From assembly GCF_028372415.1 (NCBI RefSeq), contig NC_092875.1, positions 355,066,233-355,130,232 on the forward strand: a DNA stretch of 64,000 bases, read 5' to 3'. The translations under genes and the position numbers were made by a program. The notes under the pieces are model-generated. The model was not told the DNA's origin and ran no database searches. It saw nothing but the letters and a program-made list of their open reading frames with translations. This document shows positions 30,722 through 40,212 of this stretch, piece after piece; the first letter of the stretch is position 1, and every line of letters begins with the position of its first letter. This stretch comes from Notamacropus eugenii (Eukaryota > Chordata > Mammalia > Diprotodontia > Macropodidae).

Positions 30722-30984
30722 AATCCAGTTGTTGTTTTCCAGTAGTTTTTCAGTTGTATCTGATTCTTCATGACCCCATTTGGGGGTTTCTTGGCAAAGA
30801 TACTGGAGTGGTTTGTCATTTCCTTTGATAGCCCATTGTACAGAAGAGGAACTGAATCAAATAAGGTTAAGTGACTTGCCCAGGGTCACACAGCTAGTAA
30901 GTGTCTGATGCCAGATTTGAATTTAGGAAGGTGAGTCTTCCTCACTCTAGGCCTGGCACTGTACCTTAACTGTCCCCAAATTCA
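30722..30984 (-). repeat. tRNA-derived SINE with RTE tail, inserted in a MIR
   Basis: In reverse orientation it has the RTE tail ('cagttgtatctgattcttca', 'tgaccccatttgggggtttc', 'ggcaaagatactggagtggt') followed by the tRNA-derived part ('aagtgacttgcccagggtca', 'cacagctagtaagtgtctga'). Same family as 4011-4250. The flanks 'ccaaatccag' and 'ccaaattcag' look like a 10-bp target duplication with one change. Confidence 0.85.
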
Positions 30985-31125
30985 GCCTTCGATAGTTAGT
31001 TGATATGTGATCTTGGGTAAGTTACTAAGCCTCTCTCAGTCTTGGTTTCCTTATCTATAAAATTAAAGGGTTGATGTTTATAACCTCTAAGGTCCTTCCA
31101 GTTTTGGCTCTGATTCTATGATATG
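30985..31125 (+). repeat. MIR-type SINE, second part
   Basis: 'tgatatgtgatcttgggtaa', 'ttggtttccttatctataaa' and 'taaggtccttccagttttgg' continue the MIR that begins at 30655. Confidence 0.7.
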
Positions 31126-31490
31126 AAGTTTCATCATCATGGTCATTTCTTCCCTGGATGTAGATGATCACAAGTTTCCTTTATATCTTAGTGGGAAACC
31201 TTCATGACTTGTTGCAGCTAAATAATATCATTGTTTTGTAGTCAGGCTTCTTGTGATGAGCTAGTCTGAATTATACTAGACTGGTCCTTTTATCATAGAC
31301 ACAGAGCAATACCTGAAGCCCTTCCCCTTAGTTGGACCTACAAGGAATGAAGCAGGTGTATAATACATGTTTACTGATTTGTTGATTATATTAGTACCTT
31401 CATATCATGAGACCATTGTAATATGAAGGTGAATGTACCAATAATTTTTACTAAATTGAATACAGTGTCCCTAAATGTCTGTCTCATTCA
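31125..31490. other. Unassigned sequence
   Basis: Nothing recognised apart from a possible 'atacatgtttactgatttgt' L2-like end near 31362. Confidence 0.3.
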
Positions 31491-31575
31491 ATTCAAGTCA
31501 AGAAGCATTTATCAAATGCCTATATAGGCAGTTAACTCTGCTAGATGATAAGAGTAGAAAAAAACCAAAATATTC
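31490..31575 (-). repeat. L2 3'-end fragment
   Basis: 'aagaagcatttatcaaatgc' and the following decayed sequence fit a reverse L2 end. Confidence 0.5.
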
Positions 31576-31639
31576 CCATGACAAGTGAAGAAACAATGAA
31601 ACACAGGATATAGACAAAGTAATAGAGGTAATATCTCAT

Positions 31640-31760
31640 GGTGGAGAGAAAGCTGGTTAAGAGAAAAGAAGATCTGGCTTCAAATCTCACCTCTGACACT
31701 ATGTGACTGGCTATGTGACAGTAGGCAAGTCACTGAACCTCTGTGGGCTGTAGGAAGTTC
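31640..31760 (+). repeat. MIR / tRNA-type SINE fragment
   Basis: 'gatctggcttcaaatctcac', 'gctatgtgacagtaggcaag' and 'tcactgaacctctgtgggct' belong to the tRNA-derived half of a SINE in plus orientation. Confidence 0.65.
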
Positions 31761-31899
31761 TTGAAGAATCAAAGTTACTGTGAAGGTATTACTGTTTCCT
31801 TAGGGGAAGTTCCTCACCAGGAACTCCCAGCATGGGTGAAATCATAGCTCGCATTAAACAATGATGACAGCAACAGTGTAGCAAGTGGAATTTAACAAA

Positions 31900-32225
31900 A
31901 GGGTGAACTGAGGCAATTTTCTGAGCAAGACAAAATTTATTAGCAGGAATATGCTGTCAATAAATGGGACAATGTCTTGCCTCTGTGTCTGTCACAGACC
32001 CCAACCAAAAGGACAGATCTCCTTTTATAGGTTTTGGAGAGTACAGAACAAAGAACGGAAGAGGGTAGGTGACATCATGGGATAATAACCTGATTAGTTA
32101 AAGAGTTGAGGCACAGGGGACAACAAAATTGGTTGAAAGTTTGGTAATGGGGGCTATCAACAAGCCCCTCCTTTCTCCCTTCTGCTTAAGAAAGGCTCAT
32201 TGTTGGAGTCTAGGTACAAGCAGAT
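31900..32225 (-). mobile_element. LTR-like segment
   Basis: On the minus strand a TATAAAAGGAG box (plus 32027-32037) is followed about 90 bases on by an AATAAA signal (plus 31938-31943), the spacing expected of U3/R in an LTR. 'tgaactgaggcaattttctg' at 31905 could be the outer end. Upper boundary and partner LTR not found. Confidence 0.4.
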
Positions 32226-32329
32226 AACAGACTTGCCATTTTTGGACAGCAAATGAGATAGCTTTGAAGAGGGGATTGGTGGTATGATGATACTAAGACC
32301 CAATTCCTTTTTGTTCACACCTGTGATGG

Positions 32330-32900
32330 CAATCAAATTAGAATCTTTTGCTGTTTTTGTTTTACTAAAAGTGCCTCTGATTGAATAACGTGATTAATGA
32401 AGATCTTCCTCACACATTAATGAACCTGCCCATTGTGGGAAGCTTGATTACAGGAGTTGTTTTGTAGGAGGATCCCAAGCACTTTTTGTTTTCTCTGTTG
32501 AGGCACTGGGTCAGAGGATTATGCCCTCTGGCTCGGGAAAAGTGTATAAATACTTTGAGGAAGAGATTTTACTTAGGGGCTTAATTTTTGGAAGAAAGTT
32601 TGTGTGCCGATGTGAATCTGGGAAGCCCCTAAGTGGCTCCCCCATCCCAGCCTTTTTGAAAACCCAGATACTGGTGCTGCCCTCCCTGGTAAAGATGTAT
32701 GTATGTTAATGGTCAGGCAGTTTGGAAGTGCTGTCTGTTGATTTTTGGTTTCTCTGAAAGTTTGATTTTCTCTGATACCTGTGTTTGATTAAAGTGATTG
32801 TTAACCTCTCAAAAGTTGCCTTTCCTTTTATGAATGCAGATCTCAGAACCAGTGGTAGCAGGTCCCCCCCCCCATGTATGTTGGGGTGCTTAATGATACA
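32330..32900 (+). mobile_element. LTR-like segment, opposite orientation
   Basis: On the plus strand 'gtgtataaatactttgag' (32540-32557) could be a TATA box and 'gattaaagtgattgttaacc' (32787-32806) a poly(A) signal. The T/C-rich sequence after it looks like U5. No defined ends. An open frame at 32521-32709 falls inside and has no motif. Confidence 0.35.
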
Positions 32901-33290
32901 ACACCATCCCCCAAGGTCAGCTAAATTCCTTCAAGCAAGAATAGATTAGTGATTATCCAGGGAGCTGGATTTCTAAATGACCCATAACAGACCAGCTGAA
33001 TTCTGAAGCAAGTATAGAGACAGAGAACCATGCCTTAAGCAGTTACAGGACAAAAGCAATTAATTGTAAATAGGATCGATAAGAAAAATGATATAAGATC
33101 AATTCAATCTTAACAATAGTAGTTGTGATAAAGATGACAACAGCCACAATAACAGCAGTAACAGGAACAAACATAGTTTCAAGAGGTAGAAAATGCTAAT
33201 ATTTGGTCTGATTGGGAAAAACTGGAGTAAGCCCCTGATCTGTACTTTAAAGGAATCTAGGGATTTCATAAATCAGAGTGGATTAAGGAG
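32900..33290. other. Unassigned sequence
   Basis: Nothing recognised. Confidence 0.35.
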
Positions 33291-33570
33291 TTCATTTCAG
33301 ACATGGGGAACTACTTATACAAATGTTTGGAGGTAGGAAATGGAATATTGTGTATGGGAAACAACTAGTGTTTCAATCTGACAGTGATGAAGAGTTCATT
33401 ATGAGAAATAAAATGAAATATGACCAGAGTAGGAGTCAGATTGAAGAGGGACTGAAATGAGTTTTCCTTTGATCCTAGAAGCAATAGAAAACCGTTGAAG
33501 GCTTTATTTATTCATTTATTTATTTATTTCTGAGTATAAGTGGGTGGCATAGTCATATCTATGTCTCAAA
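33290..33570 (-). repeat. L2 internal fragment
   Basis: 'tcctttgatcctagaagcaa', 'tagaaaaccgttgaaggctt' and 'gtgggtggcatagtcatatc' match the same L2 coding region as 20270-20345, in reverse orientation. A (TTTA)n run (33508-33527) has expanded inside it. Confidence 0.65.
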
Positions 33571-34390
33571 AATATCATGCCCTAGATACGATATTGCTCA
33601 GCTTCTGTGGCAGAAATGCCTCCTAGCAGTTTGAATCATGTCAGTGTTAATAGGAGGCTTGTCTTTTGTGGCCACCTCTGGGACACTTTTGAGTGACTGA
33701 TCTCATCATTTCATTCCCATGTTCTCAGGAGGTGGGAGTGTTAATGTTTACAGTAGGAGCTATGCACAGTGGCTGCAGGGACTTCTTGGGGGTAGTTGGT
33801 CCTATTTCTGCTTTTATAATAGCTCAGCTGGGTTTAGGTTGGGGTTAGCACTGCAGAGTAGATTTAGACAGTGCCTTTGACTTTGACTTCCTTATGAAGT
33901 TCAGTCAGAGAGGAGGCTCTAAATCATTGAAGTAAAGACTATTAATTAGAGCTGATGAAGGCACTAAAGAAGTTTTCAGTCTCTTTGTTCTGGGAACTGG
34001 AGATTTCCATAGTCTGACTTTATGTAGAAAAACTACTAATGCTTAATGGGTTTAGCACTAAGTGGTTAATTGTTGGATTTTGAAAGGGCCTATGATCCCC
34101 TCAATCCCCCTCTCAACCTTTATTACAGTCACAAGATGGTGGTGGTGATGATGGGATTAAAGGGATTCCACAGTGTTGTCCTTTACTGTCTTGCCTTTTT
34201 GCTACTTCTAACTGAAAACATACATTTCTCTAAATCCTATTTGTGAAGAATATTATACTCTTTTAATTTTGGTCATAGAAAGCATAGTTAATTGCATATA
34301 CGAGAAAGTTTAAGAGCTACTGGGAAGGCCCATACTCCAAATATATCTTCCACCATCCTGTGACTGAAATCCTCCCTTTTAGTTGAGATT
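33570..34390. other. Unassigned sequence
   Basis: About 0.8 kb with no recognised feature. Confidence 0.35.
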
Positions 34391-34394
34391 TTGT

Positions 34395-34520
34395 TTGGGA
34401 TCATGGATAGAGGGTTAGCTTTAGGAACAATTACTGGAGTTCATTTGTACACTCTGACCCATGCTGGCTATATGGCCATAGATGAGATAATATCTTCCCA
34501 GACCCTCAAGGAACTCTAAG
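34395..34520 (+). repeat. MIR / tRNA-type SINE fragment, decayed
   Basis: 'atcatggatagagggttagc', 'aattactggagttcatttgt' and 'ccatgctggctatatggcca' resemble a tRNA-derived SINE head. Confidence 0.45.
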
Positions 34521-34910
34521 ACTATTGTTAAGTGGAGTTGTCAGTCTACATATGTAGAGGGAGCATCCACACAGGAAGTTCCCTACACCAATGAAATCAT
34601 AAAGCTAGACACCCCCTCCTTCCAGTCCCTCTCATGTATAAGCAAGAATAACTGATTACATCATGGCCACTTGTCTCCAGTATGCTTCTGTCCTGGTTCC
34701 TGGAAATGTTGACTTTAATCTTCAATTTGTATTTTGTTCTCTTGTTTTCAACTTGACATTGGTATATTTCTTTGAACCAGTAACATCTCTGTTTTGATTG
34801 TTAACCTTTAATTGTTGCAGGAGAATTATAAATCTTTTTCCTTATTTCTTGACTGATTTTTCTTAGGATTTGGGATTCAGAAAAATAAATTTCTCAAGAA
34901 ATACCAGGAA
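34520..34910. other. Unassigned sequence
   Basis: Nothing recognised. Confidence 0.35.
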
Positions 34911-34914
34911 GGAA

Positions 34915-35044
34915 TTCCAACATAGAAATATTAGCTATCATCTTGTCCAAATTTCTCATTTTGCTATTGAGGAAACGGAGGGCCTAGGAAGGTTAAATAA
35001 GTCACTCAAGATCATACAAATAATGTCACAGGTGAGTTTCACAC
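34915..35044 (-). repeat. MIR-type SINE, left part of a split copy
   Basis: 'catcttgtccaaatttctca', 'ttgaggaaacggagggccta' and 'gatcatacaaataatgtcac' are MIR core in reverse orientation. The sequence stops where the LTR begins at 35045. The head of the same MIR is found at 37610-37665, so the whole 35045-37609 block sits in one MIR. Confidence 0.7.
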
Positions 35045-35541
35045 TGTAGTGCCACATCATGTTTACAGCACGTATGGCAGCCATGAATATTCTGGTGTAA
35101 TTTTGAGTTGTGAAATACAACTGACTCTCCACCTGGAAGATAGCACCAAAACATTTATTCAGACACCAGAAAGCCAAATCCACCATAGTAATAAAGAAAT
35201 CTATATACAATAACAATGCAGAGGACAATACCATCCCCAAGCCCTCCTTTTGTTTGGCTTTCCCCAAACCTTAAACAAATCACAAATAAGCTCTCTCTCT
35301 CTCTCTCACACTAGTCAGCTGCCTACTTTTCTCTATCCCAATTCTGACTGCTCTGACCAAATTTCCTTCAGCTTTGCTTTAACTCCATCTCTTCCTGTTC
35401 CACCCATTCAGAAAACTTCCCACCACAAGCTCCATATAACTCAGACTCATGTAACTCAAGCTTCCATGTGACCCAGGTAGTCCACACGAGCCTATTAATG
35501 AATGGGAAAGATTTTCCCATTTAAATTACCGTTACCATGCA
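35045..35541 (-). mobile_element. ERV LTR A (3' LTR side), about 497 bp
   Basis: Starts TG (plus) and ends CA, as LTRs do. It aligns over its full length with LTR B (36796-37308): 'agccatgaatat', 'tggtgtaatt', 'accagaaagccaaat', 'aatgcagaggacaatac', 'cctattaatgaatgggaaag' and 'catttaaattacc'. On the minus strand an AATAAA occurs near 35155. Orientation minus, by comparison with the primer-binding site beside LTR B. Confidence 0.78.
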
Positions 35542-36774
35542 GCCCCAAGGTCTTTTGTATTCATTATACAGGTAGGTGGGGCAACTGATATCAACAGAAC
35601 TTTAATAGGGATAACAGAAAATAAGCATATAAAACAATATCGTAGGCAACTGATATCAACAGAACTTTACAACAATATAAGAGGGAACACATAAAATAAG
35701 CACATAAAATAATAACTTAGGGTGGGGCTTGAGCAAAAGGACCCCATCATTTCCTGCTTGAATTAATGACACCCAGAATCTTGGGGTAAGGGATGAAGGT
35801 GCTGAGATTGGACATAGAGCTGTTCCTGCCCCAATAGGTCCCATTTGAGAGGTCAGTTCTTTAGAGGGCATCCAGAGTTTGGTTGAAACCAGGTCCAGGG
35901 GTGACACATCATAGTCATGGACAGGGGATGACAACTGGCTTAAGCAAGTAGGCATCTGCAGGTGGAGAATAAGCCTGCAGAAAACAAACCTGAAAAATAA
36001 GGTGAACAGACAAAAAGCCAAAAAGAAACAAAGAGACAGTAACCAGAAGCAGGGTAGATAAGGTCAGTCATGCTTCTGGAGCCCGTGAACCCACCATTCA
36101 CTATTGTTTACTGTTTTCCAACTTGCAGTCCTGGGGTCATCATTCTGGCTAGAGGTACACCCTCTTTAATCTGAGCTGGGGCCTGGCCAAACCTGATTCT
36201 CCCTAAAGGTGTGATGAACCTGGATACAGCGTTTCAGGCGGATCTGCAGGGGCAGCTCTCACTTCCCTGCTTAGCCTAATATCAAACCTCTATCCTTAAT
36301 ACATTTTACATAGTATATTAGCTGGAATGTCATCCATTCTTCCAAAATTGCTTCTTTTTGTGAGCTAAACTAACACCAGTTTTTCCTTCTACCACCTGAG
36401 ACTTTCTAGCTTGCTCATCTAAAGGAGAGTTTGAATGATGCAGCATAAAAGCTTCTCATGCAAACCAGCCAAGTCCCTTTCCACCTGAACTTTTTCTTTC
36501 AGCAGCTTGTCTCTGCTTTTACATATAATTTGATAGCCCAGCCTGTCCTACACACCCCTGCATTTCTTTCCCTGGTTCTATTGGTATTCTCTGCAAATGT
36601 ATTTCTAAGTCTCTAGGTTCTCCCTTCTGTAGCCTTGGTTCCCAGTTTTCACAGAGTCCTGTGCCATTAGCCCATTTTTTTGCTAGGGAGGAATAATGCA
36701 AATCCTCTCACCCTGGGATATCTATTTCTTCCTCTAAAGTCTTCCTGCCTCCAAATAGAGGTCTGATATTTCAC
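35542..36774 (-). pseudogene. Internal remnant of an endogenous retrovirus
   Basis: About 1.2 kb between two direct LTRs, far shorter than a full internal region, so most coding capacity has been deleted. I recognise no gag, pol or env motif. The longest open frame (minus, 35656-36021, 121 aa) starts with a hydrophobic stretch (AFCLFTLFFRFVFC) but shows no family motif. A 65-bp tandem duplication lies at its left edge (35581-35708). Confidence 0.6.
35581..35708. repeat. Tandem duplication, period about 65 bp
   Basis: 'gcaactgatatcaacagaac' occurs at 35581 and 35646, each followed by 'tttaa/tttac', A-rich sequence and 'aataagca'. Confidence 0.75.
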
Positions 36775-36793
36775 AATCCCATCCTTATCACCA
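36775..36793 (-). promoter_or_regulatory. Retroviral primer-binding site, tRNA-Ser type
   Basis: The minus strand reads 'tggtgataaggatgggatt' just inside LTR B, with a 2-base spacer. It matches the complement of the 3' end of tRNA-Ser (GCT class; tggcgacgaggatgggatt, from memory) at all but three positions, and those lie in its two CpG dinucleotides, the sites that decay fastest. This sets the provirus on the minus strand with LTR B as its 5' LTR. Confidence 0.7.
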
Positions 36794-36795
36794 TT

Positions 36796-37308
36796 TGTAG
36801 CACCATCACAATATTCATACCTCCTATACCAGCCATGAATATGCTGGTGTAATTCTGAATTGTGAAATACAACAGATTCTTCACATGGAAGACAGAATCA
36901 AAATATTTATTCAGCCACTAGAAAGCCAAATTCATCATAGGAACAAAAATTTATACACAGTAACAATGCAAAGGACAATATCATCCCCAAGCCTTCCCTC
37001 TGTTTGGCTTCACACAAACCAGTTCCCTTAAAAACATCACAAAGAGGCTCCCTTAAATGAAATCACAAACAAGCTCTCTCCTTCTCACTAGCCAGCTGCC
37101 TGCTTTTCTCTCTCATTTCCTGACTACTCTGACCAAATTTCCTCTCAGCTCTGCTCTACCCTACCTCTTCCTGTTCCACCCATTCAGAAAATTCCTCCAC
37201 CATAGGCTCCATGTGACTCAGACTCATGTAACTCAGGCTTCCATGTGACCTGGCAGGTCTTAAAGCTTGTTAATGAATGGGAAAGATCTCATTTAAATTA
37301 CCATTACA
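36796..37308 (-). mobile_element. ERV LTR B (5' LTR), about 513 bp
   Basis: TG...CA ends on the plus strand, full-length match to LTR A in the same orientation, and a primer-binding site beside it. AATAAA on the minus strand near 36911. A third, inverted copy follows after about 20 bases. Confidence 0.78.
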
Positions 37309-37328
37309 TGTGGCTAGCATGACTGAAA

Positions 37329-37609
37329 GAACTTGTTTGTGATTTTGTTTAAGGGGGCCTGTTTGTGATTTGTTAAATGGAAGTGGTTTGTGGGAAGCCT
37401 AGTAGAGGGAAGGCTTAGGGATAGTATTGGTCTCTGCATTGTTATTGTGCACAGATTTTTGTTACTAAGATGAATTTGGCTTTCTGGTATCTGAATACAT
37501 GTTTTGATTCTGTCTTCCACATGGAGAGTTTGTTGTATTTTGTGAATCAGAATTGCACTGGGATATTCATGGTGGCTGTAGGCACTGTGAATATTGCATT
37601 GGTGCTACA
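37329..37609 (+). mobile_element. ERV LTR C, inverted and truncated
   Basis: Reverse-complement match to 36796-37075 of LTR B: 'aacttgtttgtgattttgtt', 'ttggctttctggtatctgaa', 'ttttgattctgtcttccaca', 'tgtgaatattgcattggtgc' and a final 'taca'. Only the 3' half of an LTR is present, in opposite orientation, so 36796-37609 can form a long imperfect hairpin. The right end falls exactly where MIR sequence resumes. Confidence 0.78.
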
Positions 37610-37665
37610 CAAACTCAAATCCTTGGACTGTAGAGCCAGTGTTCTTTCCACTGTACTCTCCCCTT
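37610..37665 (-). repeat. MIR-type SINE, right part of a split copy
   Basis: 'aaactcaaatccttggactg' and 'agccagtgttctttccactg' are the tRNA-like head of a MIR in reverse orientation, completing the core seen at 34915-35044. Confidence 0.65.
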
Positions 37666-37799
37666 GGGTTCCCTCATCAGCAGAGGCAGGACAAAAAACC
37701 CTGGATTCCTTAGAGGAAAAGGTGGGCAAAATGGGAGGTAGAAAATTAATTTTTTTGAGTGACAGATTGACTTTATATTTTGTAAAATATACACACCAT

Positions 37800-37965
37800 C
37801 TCATTTGAACCTCACAACAATAATGTGAGGTAGATTCTATTATCCCTGCTCATATAGCTGAGGAAACTTGAGTCTGACAGAGCTTAAATGACTTCCCCAG
37901 AGTCACATAGCTAGTAAGTGTCTGAGGCAGGATTTGAATTCAGATCTTCCTGACTCCAAGTCAGT
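37800..37965 (-). repeat. MIR-type SINE
   Basis: 'tctcatttgaacctcacaac', 'tgaggaaacttgagtctgac', 'gtcacatagctagtaagtgt' and 'ttcagatcttcctgactcca' give core and head in reverse orientation. It is cut at 37966 by HAL1 copy 3. Confidence 0.85.
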
Positions 37966-37966
37966 T

Positions 37967-39807
37967 TCTTATGATTTTGCTTTCCTGTTTGCCTTTTCAT
38001 CCTTGTTTTGATTCTTGTGTTTGAAAGTCAAATTTTCTATTCAGCTCTGGTTTTTCCATCAAGAATGCTTGAAAGTCCTCTATTTCATTGGATGACCATT
38101 TCCCCCGCTGAAGTATTATACTCAGTTTTGCTGGGTAAGTGATTCTTGGTTTTAATCCTAGTTCCTTTGACTTCTGGAATATCATATTCCAAACCCTTCA
38201 ATACCTTAATTTAGAAGGTGTTAGATCTTTTGGTATCCTGATTGTATTTCCACAATACTTGAATCATTTCTTTCTAGTTGCTTTCAATATTTTCTCCTTG
38301 ACCTGGGAACTCTGAAATTTGGCTACAATATTCCTAGGAGTTTCTCTTTTTGGATCTCTTCCAAGAGGGGATCAGTGAATTCTTTCAGTATTTATTTTGT
38401 CCTCTGGTTCTAGAATATCAGAGCAGTTTTCCTTGATAATGTCATGAAAAATTATGTCTAGGCTCTTTTTTTGATCATGACTTTCAGGTAGTCCCATAAT
38501 TTTTAAATTGTTTCTCCTGAATCTATTTTCCAGGTCAGTTGTTTTCCCAATGAGATATTTCACATTATCTTTGATTTTTTCATTCTTTTTCATTTTGTTT
38601 TGTAATTTCTCATGAAGTCATTAGCTTCCATCTGCTCCATTCTAATTTTTTATAGAACTATTTTCTTCAGTGAACTTTTGAACCTCCTTTTCCATTTGCT
38701 TAATTCTGCTTTTTAAAGAACTCCTCTCTTCATTGGCTTTTTAGACCTCTTTTGCCAACTGAGTTAGTCTATTTTTAAGGGTGTTATTTTCTTCAGCATT
38801 TTTGGATCTCCTTTAGCAAGACGTTTTTCATGATTTTCTTGCATTGCTCTCATTTCTCTTCCCAATTTTTCCTCCATCTCTCTTACTTGATTTTCAAAAT
38901 CTTTTTTGAGCTCTTCCATGGCCTGAGACCATTGCATATTTATTTTGGAGGTTTTGGATGCAGAAGGCTTGACTTTTAGGTCTTATTCCGATGGCATGCA
39001 TTGTTCTTCCTCATTTGAAAGGACGGAAGAAAATACCTGTACGCCAAGAAAATAGCCTTCTATAATGTTATTTTTTTTTCCTATTTTTGGGTGTTTCCCC
39101 AGCCAGTTACCTGACTTTTGAGTCCTTTGTCCAGAGGAGAGTATACTCTGGGGATCTGTAATTTGTCACTTCCTCCAAGGTGGCACAATCAAGGGAGAGG
39201 AGTTTATTCCTCTCATGACCTGTGCACTGGTCTGGGAGCAACTAAAAACTTTTCTGCCCAGGATCTGCCAATAGAATTCCCTCTCCAACCTCCTCCAGCT
39301 CCACCATGCCAGTGCTTTTCCTTATCCCAGGGTTGCCACTCAGGGCTGAGGTGCAGATCAGAGGTTCAATTCCGCCAGGGACTTTCAGTGGAGGGCTCTA
39401 AAAATGGATGCTGCCACTGCAGTGGAAGCTGTCAGCAGTCAAGACCACTTTCCCTTCTCCTGAGTGAAAGACCTTTCTCACTGACCTTTAAAGCTGTCTT
39501 TGGCCTTTGTGTGTTGAGCAATCTGGGGACTGCTGCTGCTGATAGCACCCTCAAGCTTGTTCTGCATCCTGTCCCTGCTTCTCCAGGTGAGCAATGCAGG
39601 GTTGTGCTCCAATCCACTCCCAATGCAATAGACATTTCCTGTTGGCCTTCCTGGCTGCCTTGGGTTGGAAATCTCTTTCACTCTCTCGTTTTATGGCTTC
39701 TGATGCTCTAGAATCTGTTTAGAATCATTTTTTGCAGTTATTTTATGGGCTATGGGGGAGAGCTTTTACAGGTCTGTCTTTCTACTCCACCGTCTTGGCT
39801 CCATCCC
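37967..39807 (-). mobile_element. HAL1 copy 3, lacking its 3' UTR
   Basis: Minus-strand element from a 5' start ('ggagccaagacggtggagta', plus 39780-39800) through a 5' UTR (39090-39807) and ORF1 (37997-39090) to just beyond the ORF1 stop, where it ends abruptly against a MIR. ORF1 is a pseudogene: the start codon region is altered (plus 'gggtgtttcccc' where copy 4 has 'gggcattttccc'), stops interrupt the coiled coil, and the normal stop has become a sense codon. Recognisable pieces are NLKIMGLPESHDQKKS (RRM) and KPRITYPAKLSIIL (C-terminal domain). The 5' UTR differs from the other copies. Confidence 0.85.
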
Positions 39808-40198
39808 CCTTGATCTTTGTTTTTGGCAGAAAATTAATTAACAAAGTTTACCTCCCCCTATTTCATCTTCAGGCTCATACCTGGCCTTTGACAATAGCTC
39901 TGTTCATGATATGGTGCAAGTCACCACATATTTTTACATATGTGGTGAGAACATTCCAATCCTTGAATTTTTGCCTATTTTTTGGTAAGATCAAAGCAGA
40001 AACAATGTATCTCCCCTCCCCTCCATTAGTACTATAAATTTCTCAAAATTTTCCTCTAAATGTTTATTGTGTGGGATGCTATGATCTAGTTTGAACTCTG
40101 TTATCTTCCAGGGCAGGCCTCAGTCTGTACTGTCTCTGGTTCACAGGGTGAAGAAAATCAAACTAAAACCACAGTTATAGCATAATACACAGGAAGGC
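39808..40198. other. Unassigned gap between two HAL1 copies
   Basis: Nothing recognised. The open frame 39732-40037 (+) crosses the HAL1 5' end and is not a gene. Confidence 0.35.
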
Positions 40199-40212
40199 AG
40201 ACAGATGTTCTT
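40199..40212. repeat. Target site duplication, left copy (HAL1 copy 4)
   Basis: 'agacagatgttctt', identical to 42854-42867. The pre-insertion site read 'gttctt/aaac', close to the L1 endonuclease consensus TTTT/AA. Confidence 0.92.

Noticed and set aside
39118..39711. 197-residue open frame on the plus strand
   Set aside because: Antisense to the HAL1 copy 3 5' UTR; no recognisable domain, and other HAL1 copies have unrelated sequence there.
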